64,000 nucleotides of DNA, from NCBI GenBank assembly GCA_041392125.1, contig JAWKMR010000003.1:186001-250000 (forward strand), given 5' to 3'. Made by a program: the position numbers and the translations under genes. Shown here piece by piece: positions 36,219-44,945 of this stretch (the stretch's first letter is position 1; each line of letters begins with the position of its first letter). This stretch comes from Halomarinibacterium sp041392125 (GTDB lineage: Bacteria > Bacteroidota > Bacteroidia > Flavobacteriales > Flavobacteriaceae). The notes below the pieces were generated by a model that was given only the letters and a program-made list of their open reading frames with translations, had not been told where the DNA came from and did no database searches.

Positions 36219-36581
36219 TTAAAAATGATAAAATGCATTGGGGAAATGCTCGATGCGTTCTTCTTTTTTGTTTTTAAGCACCGCTATAATATCGAAGCGG
36301 ACTTCAGCATCAAGGTTTTGGGAAATTACATACTCATTGGCCGCTTTTACCAATAGTTTTATTTTACTTTTCGATACAAACTCCTGTGGATTCCCGAAGG
36401 CAGCACTATTGCGCGTTTTCACTTCCACAATCACCAAAATACCTTCCTCTTTTTGCGCAATAATGTCTATCTCGGCTTTGTCGTACACAAAATTGCGTTG
36501 TAAAATGGTGTAGCCTTCCCGTAAAAGAAACTGTGTGGCAAGTTCCTCCCCTTGTTTGCCGAGTTCGTTGTGGTAGGCCAT
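36219..36581 (-). CDS. YraN family (UPF0102) nuclease-like protein
   Basis: 120 aa. Restriction-endonuclease-like fold with GKQGEELATQFLLREGY at the start and the catalytic-type pair EIDIIAQKEEG ... VIVEVKTRNSAAFG. Widely conserved, often next to DNA-processing genes; the function is not settled. Its stop lies at the edge of the AraC promoter. Confidence 0.92.
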   Translation of the reverse strand: MAYHNELGKQGEELATQFLLREGYTILQRNFVYDKAEIDIIAQKEEGILVIVEVKTRNSAAFGNPQEFVSKSKIKLLVKAANEYVISQNLDAEVRFDIIAVLKNKKEERIEHFPNAFYHF

Positions 36582-36603
36582 AGCTTAAAAGTTAGCGTAA
36601 TTT

Positions 36604-37389
36604 TTATTCGACAATATAACTATGAATATATTGTAAAGGAGAAGCATTGTCAAAACTATAGTTAGATTTTGTAACATAGCCATCAATATCATATTCCAAA
36701 TCAACTTCTATCTCATATGAAAATGAACTTTGGGATTGTATCGCATTTTGAGGGGTGTCTTCACTAAATTTCAACCCTAAAATAAAAATATATGCTTGAA
36801 ATTCTGAAAAATAGACATTCCCAAGAGGGTTTTGTTCTTTATTACTATCATAATTAGAATAGGATACATTAAAATCATCACTATTTGAAGAAACCAATTG
36901 ATTTTGAGAATTTCTAGTAAAGCTTTCTTGATAATAAATATTGGAAGGATTTGAAGTTTCAAAAACCTTAGTTGAATTAACATAATCTCCCGTAAAATTT
37001 ATTTCTAAAGAAAATATATTCTTGTCTGAAGATATAATATAGTTATTGCCGGTTTTACTTATTTGGTTTACTATTTCATAGTCTTCCAATGACGGACTGG
37101 AATAATCTCCTGCTTCAATAATATTTTCAATTTCATTTCCAGTATAAGAAACGGTATAGGTTTTCATTACCCAAAAATTATCTTTATTGAAAACAAGTTT
37201 TTTAATTTTAGCGCTTTCATAAAAGATTTCTTGAACTATATAAGAATTACTTCCATCTATTAATTCGGTTTTTTTATAAATCTTAGAAGTTGGTATTTCT
37301 TGTTGTTCTTCATTTGAATCATCTTTATTAGAACAGGAAACAATACAAAAAATAAGGGATAACAGGATTATTGTTTTTATAATTTTCAT
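36604..37389 (-). CDS. Hypothetical lipoprotein
   Basis: About 261 aa from ATG 37389 (MKIIKTIILLSLIF); another ATG lies 18 nt earlier. Lipobox LIFCIVSCSNK. The mature part is Ser/Asn/Tyr-rich and strand-rich (YEIVNQISKTGNNYIISS, EVDLEYDIDGYVTKSNY), resembling the DUF4595-like repeat lipoproteins of Bacteroidota, but I cannot assign a family. It lies 10 nt after ldcA and is probably cotranscribed. Its codons are more AT-rich than those of ldcA. Confidence 0.75.
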   Translation of the reverse strand: MKIIKTIILLSLIFCIVSCSNKDDSNEEQQEIPTSKIYKKTELIDGSNSYIVQEIFYESAKIKKLVFNKDNFWVMKTYTVSYTGNEIENIIEAGDYSSPSLEDYEIVNQISKTGNNYIISSDKNIFSLEINFTGDYVNSTKVFETSNPSNIYYQESFTRNSQNQLVSSNSDDFNVSYSNYDSNKEQNPLGNVYFSEFQAYIFILGLKFSEDTPQNAIQSQSSFSYEIEVDLEYDIDGYVTKSNYSFDNASPLQYIHSYIVE

Positions 37390-37399
37390 TCTAGTTATT

Positions 37400-38317
37400 T
37401 TATTCAAAAAAAACTTTTTTTTCTACTGCCTTTAAAATAGCTTCCCTCCCCATTACCAACGCTCGATTATCCAGTATATGTCCCGCTGGAAAATTAAAGC
37501 AAGCCGGAAAGTCATATTCTTTTACAGCATCATAAATAATTTCTTCGGCCGTTTTGCCAAAGGGTCTATCGGTAGCGAAACCAAATTCTTGGGTATGGTC
37601 TTTCATATCACTCATACCTCCTACTATAAGTCCCTTTAACTCCTTTAGCATCCCATTGCGTTTCAGGTTTTGCATCATTCTATCAACATGATACAAATGC
37701 TCGTCCAAATCTTCTAAAAACAAAATTTTACCTTTGGTGTCCAATGCTGAAGGGCTTCCGCAAAGCGAATACAGCATAGAGAGATTTCCACCTACCAGTT
37801 GTGCTTTTGCCGTTCCATGGCGTTGTAATGGATGGGTTGAAATGTATTCAATACTATATTCTTCTCCAAAAAGTGCTTTGCGTAGCGTTTCGCGGGTGGC
37901 TTCGGTTTTATTTTCAATTTCCAAACACATTTGGGAGTGAATTGTCGCTACCCCCAGCTGATGAATATGGCTATGCAACACGGTAACATCGCTATAACCA
38001 ACTATCCATTTCGGGTGTTTCAGAAATTCTGAAAAATTGAGTAAATCAATCATCCGAACCGTTCCATAGCCTCCTCGCGCACACCAAATAGCTTTTACTT
38101 TTGGGTTATCGAGCATGGCTTGAAAATCGGCTGCCCGCAGTGCATCATCGCCAGCAAATTGATAATATTCGGCTCCAATGGTGGTCCCTACTACTACCTG
38201 CAATCCCCAAGCGGTTAGCAGTTCGATTGCTGGTTGAATTTCGGACGTGGAAATTTTTCGTGCCGTGGAAACAATGGCTACCGTATCGCCTTTTTGGAGG
38301 TACGTTGGAATTATCAT
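37400..38317 (-). CDS. ldcA: Muramoyltetrapeptide LD-carboxypeptidase (peptidase S66)
   Basis: 305 aa. N-terminal GDTVAIVSTARKI, CARGGYGTVRMIDLL, nucleophile region GYSDVTVLHSHIHQLG, the Glu in LFLEDLDEHLYHVDRM, and C-terminal FPAGHILDN with the catalytic His. Cytoplasmic enzyme that trims D-Ala from recycled tetrapeptides. Divergent from metG across 61 bp. Confidence 0.94.
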   Translation of the reverse strand: MIIPTYLQKGDTVAIVSTARKISTSEIQPAIELLTAWGLQVVVGTTIGAEYYQFAGDDALRAADFQAMLDNPKVKAIWCARGGYGTVRMIDLLNFSEFLKHPKWIVGYSDVTVLHSHIHQLGVATIHSQMCLEIENKTEATRETLRKALFGEEYSIEYISTHPLQRHGTAKAQLVGGNLSMLYSLCGSPSALDTKGKILFLEDLDEHLYHVDRMMQNLKRNGMLKELKGLIVGGMSDMKDHTQEFGFATDRPFGKTAEEIIYDAVKEYDFPACFNFPAGHILDNRALVMGREAILKAVEKKVFFE

Positions 38318-38355
38318 ATTATACTTTCAAACTCCCAAATTACTACATTTATATG

Positions 38356-38363
38356 TACTTTTG
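38356..38363 (+). promoter_or_regulatory. metG promoter, -7 element
   Basis: TACTTTTG, exact TAnnTTTG match 15 nt before the metG ATG. Confidence 0.65.
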
Positions 38364-38378
38364 TGCTTTCTTAAAAAA

Positions 38379-40454
38379 ATGATGAGTACCACACCCAAAA
38401 GATATACCATAACTGCTGCATTACCCTACACCAACGGTCCTGTACACATTGGCCACTTGGCGGGAGTGTATGTGCCTGCCGATATTTATGCACGTTTTCA
38501 AAGGCTTCAAAATAAAGACGTTGCCTTTATTTGTGGAAGTGATGAACACGGGGTTCCCATTACTATTAAAGCCAAAAAAGAAGGGATAACCCCACAACAA
38601 GTAGTGGATAAATACCATGCCATTATTAAAAAATCGTTTGAAGACTTCGGAATTTCTTTCGATAATTATTCACGTACTTCAGCAAAAATACATCACCAAA
38701 CGGCTTCGGAGTTTTTCAGAAAATTATATGATGAGGGAAAATTTATTGAAGAAGTTACCCAGCAATTATACGATGAAGAAGCACAGCAGTTTTTGGCCGA
38801 CCGTTTCGTCATTGGCACCTGCCCAAAATGTGGCAATGAGGAAAGCTATGGCGACCAATGTGAACGATGTGGCACCTCGCATAATGCAACGGACCTCATT
38901 AACCCAAAAAGTGCCATTACAGGCAGCAAACCTATTTTAAAGGAAACCAAACACTGGTTTTTACCTTTAGACCAATATGAAAATTGGTTAACAGAGTGGA
39001 TTCTAAAAGGGCATCAAAAAGATTGGAAAACTAATGTGTACGGCCAATGCAAATCTTGGATCGACGACGGTTTACGCCCACGAGCGGTAACGCGTGATCT
39101 CGACTGGGGAATTCCCGTTCCGGTAGAAGGTGCTGAGGGAAAAGTATTGTATGTATGGTTCGATGCACCAATAGGATACATTTCCTCTACCAAAGAATGG
39201 GCAGAAAGAGAAGGAAAAGACTGGGAACCTTATTGGAAAGATGAGGATACCAAGCTGTTGCATTTTATTGGGAAAGACAACATTGTATTCCACTGTATTA
39301 TTTTTCCGAGCATGTTAATGGCAGAAGACAGTTACATCCTACCTGATAATGTACCTGCTAACGAATTTTTAAATCTGGAAGGCAATAAAATTTCCACCAG
39401 TAAAAATTGGGCGGTGTGGTTGCACGAGTATCTGGAGGAGTTCCCAAATCAGCAGGATGTATTGCGTTACGTATTAACTGCCAATGCGCCTGAAACTAAA
39501 GATAACGATTTTACCTGGGCCGATTTCCAAGCCAGAAACAACAACGAATTGGTAGCCATTTTTGGGAACTTTATCAATAGAGTTTCGGTGTTAACTCATA
39601 AATATTATAACGGAGTTGTTCCACAACCTTCAAATTTTAATGCTGTTGACGAAGAAACGCTTACGGTTTTAAAAACCTATCCGGATGTGATAGCTAGTGC
39701 CATTGAAAAATACCGTTTTCGGGAAGCACAAGCCGAATTAATGAACGTGGCCCGATTAGGAAATAAATACTTAGCGGATGAAGAGCCCTGGAAAACTGTT
39801 AAAACAGATGAAGAAAGAACTAAAACGGTAATGTATGTGGCACTTCAAATTGCTGCAGCATTGGCTGTGTTAAGTGAGCCGTTTTTGCCTTTTACTTCAA
39901 ATAAATTGAAGAAAATGTTAGAGGTCTCCACTGCGCTCGACCAGCCACTAAATTGGAATGCTGTTTCAGAAAAAACCGAATTACTAAAATCAGGTCATAC
40001 TATTAGCCAAAGTGAATTGTTATTCAGTAAAATAGAAGACGAACAAATTGAGCGCCAATTAGCAAAATTAGAAGCCAGTAAAAAAGCAAACGAAGCCATG
40101 AGTAAAGAAGTAACCCCACAAAAAGATACCATTACTTTTGATGATTTCAGCAAATTAGATCTACGTGTAGGCACCATTATTGAAGCGGAGAAAATGCCAA
40201 AAGCCAACAAATTATTGGTCTTAAAAGTTGATACTGGAATTGATGTACGGACAATAGTTAGTGGAATTGCTGAAAGTTTTTTACCGGAAGAAATCATCGG
40301 AAAAAAGGTAACCGTATTGGTAAACCTCGCCCCACGTGCACTTCGTGGCGTGGAAAGCCAAGGCATGATTCTCATGACCGAAAACGCCGATGGAAAACTA
40401 GTTTTTGTGAATCCGGATGGAGAAGGTATTGGAAATGGAAGTACGATTAGTTAA
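38379..40454 (+). CDS. metG: Methionine--tRNA ligase
   Basis: 691 aa. HIGH motif in GPVHIGHLAG, zinc knuckle CPKCGNEESYGDQCERCG, KMSKS-type loop NKISTSKNWAV, and a C-terminal EMAP-II/Trbp111-like tRNA-binding domain (about 585-691; LDLRVGTIIEAEKMPKANKL). Start at the tandem ATGATG (38379/38382), since the upstream open frame lies before the promoter. Family-typical long form. Confidence 0.97.
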   Translation: MMSTTPKRYTITAALPYTNGPVHIGHLAGVYVPADIYARFQRLQNKDVAFICGSDEHGVPITIKAKKEGITPQQVVDKYHAIIKKSFEDFGISFDNYSRTSAKIHHQTASEFFRKLYDEGKFIEEVTQQLYDEEAQQFLADRFVIGTCPKCGNEESYGDQCERCGTSHNATDLINPKSAITGSKPILKETKHWFLPLDQYENWLTEWILKGHQKDWKTNVYGQCKSWIDDGLRPRAVTRDLDWGIPVPVEGAEGKVLYVWFDAPIGYISSTKEWAEREGKDWEPYWKDEDTKLLHFIGKDNIVFHCIIFPSMLMAEDSYILPDNVPANEFLNLEGNKISTSKNWAVWLHEYLEEFPNQQDVLRYVLTANAPETKDNDFTWADFQARNNNELVAIFGNFINRVSVLTHKYYNGVVPQPSNFNAVDEETLTVLKTYPDVIASAIEKYRFREAQAELMNVARLGNKYLADEEPWKTVKTDEERTKTVMYVALQIAAALAVLSEPFLPFTSNKLKKMLEVSTALDQPLNWNAVSEKTELLKSGHTISQSELLFSKIEDEQIERQLAKLEASKKANEAMSKEVTPQKDTITFDDFSKLDLRVGTIIEAEKMPKANKLLVLKVDTGIDVRTIVSGIAESFLPEEIIGKKVTVLVNLAPRALRGVESQGMILMTENADGKLVFVNPDGEGIGNGSTIS

Positions 40455-40463
40455 TTCTATAAA

Positions 40464-41888
40464 ATGAAGTTTTTTAAATTATTCTTAATTTTTGGTTTTG
40501 TATTAAACCTTCAATCTCAAACCAAAGTAGCGAGTATTCAAAAAGATTTTGGGAATTTAAAGCAAGCCTTTAACGTTGTAGATGAGACAACCGGTAATTT
40601 TGCTATTTTTTTAGAGGAAAGTGATAAAGTTACCGGAATTTTATACGACAAAAATTTTAATGAAATTGGAAGTGTTGTTGCTCCAGATTTATCTTCAAAA
40701 TTTAAAGCTATTTTGGGGTATCAAATTCAAGGAAACAAAATCTCCCTTTTACTGAATACGGTTAATGGTAGGAGTTATGGTGTTTATCATTTTAACTTTG
40801 AAACTGGAGAAGGAACTTCAAAAGAATTAGACTTTAAAGTCCGAAAAGAAAAGTTTATTGAGGCTATAAGCTACAAAAACTCAATATATATTTTAACTGT
40901 TCCGCTTTTCACATCACAGTTGAATGTCTATGAATTTAACAATATTGAAAGTCCTTTAGTTCATGAAATTGTATTAAATGAAAACGATTTATTAGACCGC
41001 CGCGATCGAGGTATAAAATTGTTTGACTTAGTAGATAAGAGAGACATTAGTATGATTTATCAAGAAAACCCAAACTCTCTTGAAGCTACGTCAAAAGATT
41101 TTAAAGTGTATCAAAATGGCGAAACAGTGTATTTAACTTCAGATAAATACAAAGAGTTTACGCAGCTTCTTAAAGTAAGTCTAAAAACTTTTAAAACAGA
41201 AACTAAACGCATATTAAATGTAGGGATTGATGGTTCTAAAGTTGGTACCCAAACAAATAGTTTTTTATGCAAAGACAAGTTATTTCAGATAGGTATCGAT
41301 TCAGATTATCTCAAATTTCAAGTAGTCGATTTAACTACAGATACGATTATCAAAAAAATTGAAACACACGAAGACGAGAATTTGAATTTTATAAATACGC
41401 CTATACTAATTGAAAATGCCGATTTTCAGAAATATCGTGAATTGGAAAGGACGAGACAGTTTTTCCGCAAAATAAGGGAAGGTGATATTGCGATTTCTGT
41501 TTTATATGAAAATGAAACGTATCAAATCACTTTGGGTGGCGTATCTGAACAGGTGGGATATGCATTTTTTTTAGGTTTTAATTTTGGCTTAGCAGGAAGC
41601 CTAGTTGTCATTGCCATAAACCCCACTACCAATAGTTATTGGGGCTACACCTACACAAAATCGGTAAGAGTTACAGGTTTGTTTGATGACAATTTTAACA
41701 TGGTGGAAGGAGAGGTACCTCCCAATATTTTTGACAAAATGAACGATACACAAACGCTAGATTTATTAGGTGGAAATGAGAAACTATCTATCTCTGCAGA
41801 AACTGTTTTTAAACTAGATAATTTTTTTATAAAAGGATTCTACTTAAAAAACGCAGAAACATACTACCTCGTGAAGTATGATAAATAA
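40464..41888 (+). CDS. Hypothetical secreted protein
   Basis: 474 aa with signal peptide (FKLFLIFGFVLNLQSQ). The mature part is strand-rich without obvious repeats (VDETTGNFAIFLEES, GVYHFNFETGEGTSKEL, ITLGGVSEQVGYAFFLG). I do not recognise a family; similar uncharacterised periplasmic proteins occur singly in flavobacteria. It starts 9 nt after metG, which may be transcriptional read-through rather than functional linkage. Confidence 0.75.
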   Translation: MKFFKLFLIFGFVLNLQSQTKVASIQKDFGNLKQAFNVVDETTGNFAIFLEESDKVTGILYDKNFNEIGSVVAPDLSSKFKAILGYQIQGNKISLLLNTVNGRSYGVYHFNFETGEGTSKELDFKVRKEKFIEAISYKNSIYILTVPLFTSQLNVYEFNNIESPLVHEIVLNENDLLDRRDRGIKLFDLVDKRDISMIYQENPNSLEATSKDFKVYQNGETVYLTSDKYKEFTQLLKVSLKTFKTETKRILNVGIDGSKVGTQTNSFLCKDKLFQIGIDSDYLKFQVVDLTTDTIIKKIETHEDENLNFINTPILIENADFQKYRELERTRQFFRKIREGDIAISVLYENETYQITLGGVSEQVGYAFFLGFNFGLAGSLVVIAINPTTNSYWGYTYTKSVRVTGLFDDNFNMVEGEVPPNIFDKMNDTQTLDLLGGNEKLSISAETVFKLDNFFIKGFYLKNAETYYLVKYDK

Positions 41889-41926
41889 AATTGTAACGTT
41901 AGGATAATCTTTACTTAAACACTTTT

Positions 41927-42958
41927 CTACTTCTTAAACCGAAGTTTTTCACTTCGCCCTTTTTTAAATATTTTATTGCTGTTGCGGGTACCGGAACGTA
42001 ATTCTTTTTGTACTTCAGCTGGCAATTGGATAATTTCTTGACACTCAATTGAACAACAGTTTTCCATTTGCGCCCTACAACTATCACACTGAATAAACAA
42101 CAAGTGGCACGCTTCATTAGCACAGTTTACGTGGGTATCGCAAGGTTCGCCGCATTGATGACATTGTGAGATAATGTCGTCACTAATGCGTTCCCCACGG
42201 CGATGATCGAACACAAAATTTTTACCAATAAACTTATTTTCTAATCCAAGAGATTTCACCTGTCGTGTATATTCTATGATGCCTCCTTCCAGCTGAAATA
42301 CGTTTTTAAACCCTTTATGTTTGTAATAGGCACTCGCTTTTTCACAACGAATACCGCCGGTGCAATACATGACAAGATTTTTATCTTCTTTGTGATCTTT
42401 CAGGTCTTCTTCAATAATATCTAAGGAATCCCTAAAGGTATCCACATCGGGCGTAATAGCATTTTTAAAATGTCCTATTTCGCTTTCGTAGTGATTACGC
42501 ATATCGACCAAAACGGTGTCTGGGTCTTCAATGATTTCGTTAAAGGAAGCAGCGTTTAAGTGTATGCCTTTGTTAGTGACATCAAAAGTAGCATCGTTTA
42601 AGCCGTCTGCTACAATTTTATCGCGAACCTTCACTTTTAGTTTTAAAAAAGATTTAAGGTCTTGTTCTATGGCAATATTTAAACGTACGTTTTCAAGAAA
42701 ATAAATGCCGTCAAGAAAGTTTTTAAAAATATCAAAGTTTTTTGCAGGTAATGATAGTTGGGCATTTATTCCCTCATGAGCCACATAAATACGTCCCAGG
42801 ACATCCATCGCGTTCCAGGCTACAAATAAGTGGTTTCTAAATAGTTTTGGATTGCCTATATAGGCATATTGATAAAAAGAAAGTGTTAATCGGTCTTCGC
42901 CTGCTTGCTCTAACAATGCAGCTCTCTCATTAGCACTTAAGGTATTGTACAGTTGCAT
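41927..42958 (-). CDS. trhO: tRNA uridine(34) hydroxylase, rhodanese family
   Basis: 343 aa. N-terminal ferredoxin-like domain (to about 110), rhodanese domain with active-site MYCTGGIRCEKASAYY near 190, and a Cys-rich C-terminal tail (CHQCGEPCDTHVNCANEAC). It makes ho5U at wobble position 34 of tRNAs in known members (YceA/TrhO). It lies just downstream of the slipin and non-standard tRNA array, on the same strand; the slipin terminator separates them, so the link to tRNA is positional only. Confidence 0.93.
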   Translation of the reverse strand: MQLYNTLSANERAALLEQAGEDRLTLSFYQYAYIGNPKLFRNHLFVAWNAMDVLGRIYVAHEGINAQLSLPAKNFDIFKNFLDGIYFLENVRLNIAIEQDLKSFLKLKVKVRDKIVADGLNDATFDVTNKGIHLNAASFNEIIEDPDTVLVDMRNHYESEIGHFKNAITPDVDTFRDSLDIIEEDLKDHKEDKNLVMYCTGGIRCEKASAYYKHKGFKNVFQLEGGIIEYTRQVKSLGLENKFIGKNFVFDHRRGERISDDIISQCHQCGEPCDTHVNCANEACHLLFIQCDSCRAQMENCCSIECQEIIQLPAEVQKELRSGTRNSNKIFKKGRSEKLRFKK

Positions 42959-43035
42959 GCTATACGTCTTTAAGGGTTAATTTTGGGCAAAGGTACTAAT
43001 ATGATTTTGAATGGTACGTTTTTCAAAAGCACTTC

Positions 43036-43068
43036 ATAAAAAAAATCAGGGCTTGTATCGCCCTGATT
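43036..43068 (-). terminator. Intrinsic terminator of the slipin unit
   Basis: Minus strand: AATCAGGGC, GATACAA loop, GCCCTGATT and an eight-T run; 10 nt after the slipin stop. Confidence 0.93.
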
Positions 43069-43077
43069 CCTCTTAGG

Positions 43078-44181
43078 TTATTTGCCGGGGGCAAATATTT
43101 CCTTCAACTGCTTTACCATTCCGCCGTTACCATTTACGGTAATTTCCCCGATTTTTTCGGCGATTTTTTCTACATATTCCATCTCCTTCAATTTGTAAAG
43201 CATTTCGTTGTCTTCCATTAACTTCGCAGTGTTTAACAAGCTTCTGGTAGAAGCTGTTTCTTCCCTACGCGTAATGACATTGGCTTGTGCTTTCTTTTGG
43301 GCCATCAATACCTGGTTCATGATATCTTTCATTTCTCCGGGTAGGATAACGTCCCTAATGCCACAGTTCAATACCACAACTCCCAATTGGCCTGCGGCTG
43401 ATTTTGTGTCTTCAAAAACAGACTTCGCAATTTGCTCTTTGTTTTCCAAGAGCTCATCCAAAGTGAAAGTTCCTACGTAAGCTCTCAAAGCCAATTGCAT
43501 CGAGACATACAATTGTTTTTCAAAATCTTTGTTTTCCAACAAGGCTTTTTCCACGTCGATGACTTTGTACTGAGCGTAAAAATTCATCCTTACATTAGCT
43601 TTGTCTTTGGTTAACAATTCCTGTCCGGCAATTTCCAATTGCAATTGACGCATGTCCACTTTGGCAATTTTAATGGTGGTATCGTTTCTCCAGAACCTGT
43701 AGCTCCCACCAGTTAACGTTTTAGCAAACACATCGTCAACCAACAAAACCGCTTTCTCGTAAGCCGCCACTTCGAAAGTTCGAATGTATTTGTTTACTTC
43801 TGCTTTGCTGAACAAAGACTTGTCCATCTTTTCGGTGATGTAGATTTTATTCAAATCCACTCTGGTAAATGCATACTCTACCAATCCTTTCCAGAAAACA
43901 AATCGCCCGGTTTCCAATACTTGAGAGAACTTGTTGTTTGCGTACACAATCACCAACTCATTATCCAAGACCTCTACTACATGCCACATGACGGCCAATT
44001 TAGTATCTGCTTTCAAAATTTCGAAGGCTACGGGTGCAGTGACAAACGCTTTTGAAAGGTTGTATTTCAACACACTTTCTCCAAATTTCAACCAGTAAAC
44101 ACCTTCGGTTAGTACGCGTTTGTAGTTTCCGTTTTTGAAAACCAAACCCGCGTATCCTGCTTTGATTCTAACTCTTTTCAT
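43078..44181 (-). CDS. Slipin / SPFH (band 7) protein, soluble type
   Basis: 367 aa. Starts MKRVRIKAGYAGLVFKNGN with no hydrophobic N-terminal hairpin, so it differs from membrane stomatins. The SPFH domain covers about 130-270 (LTKDKANVRMNFYAQYKV, GVVVLNCGIRDVILPGE); a helical tail follows (AQKKAQANVITRREETAS, then KMEYVEKIAEKIGEI-like). SPFH proteins form large ring assemblies. I recall slipins as recurrent neighbours of bacterial Ro60/RtcB RNA-repair genes. Here the same-strand upstream region is a tRNA array, which fits an RNA-linked role. Own terminator downstream. Confidence 0.9.
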   Translation of the reverse strand: MKRVRIKAGYAGLVFKNGNYKRVLTEGVYWLKFGESVLKYNLSKAFVTAPVAFEILKADTKLAVMWHVVEVLDNELVIVYANNKFSQVLETGRFVFWKGLVEYAFTRVDLNKIYITEKMDKSLFSKAEVNKYIRTFEVAAYEKAVLLVDDVFAKTLTGGSYRFWRNDTTIKIAKVDMRQLQLEIAGQELLTKDKANVRMNFYAQYKVIDVEKALLENKDFEKQLYVSMQLALRAYVGTFTLDELLENKEQIAKSVFEDTKSAAGQLGVVVLNCGIRDVILPGEMKDIMNQVLMAQKKAQANVITRREETASTRSLLNTAKLMEDNEMLYKLKEMEYVEKIAEKIGEITVNGNGGMVKQLKEIFAPGK

Positions 44182-44587
44182 CTTTTTGAGTTTTAAAAAT
44201 TAAACATTATTTACACTGACACTACCCGTAACGGTGGCAGAATCAAATCTTCAATCTTATTAAAAAAACAGTAACGGAATACCATCCATTCCCTACGGAA
44301 AAACCATGAACTTGTAATCGCTGAAAAAGGTTTTTAAAAGGATGACAAACCGGAAAGAGATTCAGCAAATTGAATTCTTTGCAATTTTTTTCACAGTTAA
44401 AAAGCTAATTTCTTTAACTTCCCATTAATCGTTTTTCAAAGTACGTTAAGGATTTGTTTTACTTCCTTAGAACTAAAACCGATATTTCCTGTTACCATTT
44501 TTGTCTCTTATTTTTCAGTGTGACCTACTGAAGCCTATTTTTAAAAGTTGACCTTCTTTTTGTTTAATAGATGATAAGTCTATTAAC
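44182..44587. other. Long leader between tRNA-like array and slipin
   Basis: 406 bp without a convincing gene. On the minus strand there is a TACTTTG element (near -7 type) at about 44448-44442 and a 20-codon chance-sized frame (MVTGNIGFSSKEVKQILNVL, about 44502-44440). The 13-bp motif GTGACCTACTGAA at 44520-44532 recurs (12/13) at 44828-44840, so the pair brackets the two permuted tRNA-like elements. Confidence 0.5.
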
Positions 44588-44658
44588 CTACATTAAAAGT
44601 GTAGTACTCTACCCGTTGAGTTACATTGTTACGCAACAATGGCAGGACTCGAACCTGC
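44588..44658 (-). tRNA. Circularly permuted tRNA-Lys(UUU)-like element
   Basis: Minus strand order: T stem GCAGG, T loop TTCGAGT, CCTGC, 3' acceptor CATTGTT, linker GCGT, 5' acceptor AACAATG, TA, D arm ACTC-AACGGGTA-GAGT, A26, anticodon arm CTACA-CTTTTAA-TGTAG. The 5' and 3' acceptor strands pair 7/7 but in reversed order, with only 4 nt between them. When closed in a circle, all tRNA landmarks fall in place (T8, A14, G18G19, A26, U33, A37) with anticodon UUU; the ends meet in the variable loop. No second T arm exists downstream. Processing into a mature tRNA is unproven. Confidence 0.72.
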
Positions 44659-44666
44659 AACAGCTA

Positions 44667-44738
44667 CTTGTTGTTCTGACCCAACTGAACTAACTCAAAT
44701 CGAATTTGAGTGTGGGATTCGAACCCACGACCTACAAG
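44667..44738 (-). tRNA. Circularly permuted tRNA-like element, anticodon unclear
   Basis: Minus strand order: CTTGT, AGGTC (variable), T arm GTGGG-TTCGAAT-CCCAC, 3' acceptor ACTCAAA, linker TTCGA, 5' acceptor TTTGAGT, TA, D arm GTTC-AGTTGGGTCA-GAAC, A26, ACAAG. The acceptor pairs 7/7 in reversed order, and CTTGT pairs 5/5 with ACAAG exactly where an anticodon stem belongs. The break would be in the anticodon loop; no joining gives a clear U33, so the anticodon cannot be read. An alternative local hairpin (CAACA/TGTTG, 6-nt loop) overlaps the end. Confidence 0.62.
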
Positions 44739-44774
44739 GTGATGGTCTTTACTTTGGTGAAAGACCGAAACCTC

Positions 44775-44857
44775 CAAGTCAAGCTGGATATGTAAGAACA
44801 ATACTTGTAGCAGCCTTACATACAATGGTGCCCTACTGAAACACACAACATGACTTG
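44775..44857 (-). ncRNA. 83-nt tRNA-like / structured RNA element
   Basis: Closed by a 7-bp stem CAAGTCA/TGACTTG. A D-like arm GTGT-11 nt-GCAC follows. Inside are two mutually exclusive helices: TTGTA/TACAA with an 11-nt loop (anticodon-arm position) and the stronger TATGTAAG/CTTACATA with an 18-nt loop. No TTCRANY T loop is present. It could be a decayed tRNA, a switching RNA, or a Y-RNA-like partner; I cannot decide. Confidence 0.4.
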
Positions 44858-44864
44858 CCTGGTG

Positions 44865-44937
44865 TGGAACAGACAGGATTTGAACCTGTATTTTCAGTGC
44901 TTCAAACTGATGCATAGACCTTCTTTGCTACTGTTCC
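44865..44937 (-). tRNA. Non-standard tRNA-Phe(GAA)
   Basis: 73 nt: acceptor GGAACAG/CTGTTCC, discriminator A, anticodon arm TCAGT-TTGAAGC-ACTGA (anticodon GAA), T arm ACAGG-TTCAAAT-CCTGT. The D stem has only three good pairs (GCA/TGC). All fixed bases of a tRNA are present, but the sequence differs from a normal bacterial tRNA-Phe. Eight nt downstream of tRNA-Gln; no CCA. Confidence 0.8.
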
Positions 44938-44945
44938 TTTTTTTG

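Noticed and set aside
38247..38378. 44-residue N-terminal extension of metG
   Set aside because: It lies inside ldcA and before the metG promoter.
44440..44502. 20-codon ORF in the slipin leader
   Set aside because: Too short, no promoter at the usual spacing and no independent support.
44667..44738. Reading an anticodon (GTC, ATC or GCC) for the second permuted element
   Set aside because: Each option needs a guessed joining point and leaves a non-U at position 33; the anticodon cannot be decided from sequence.
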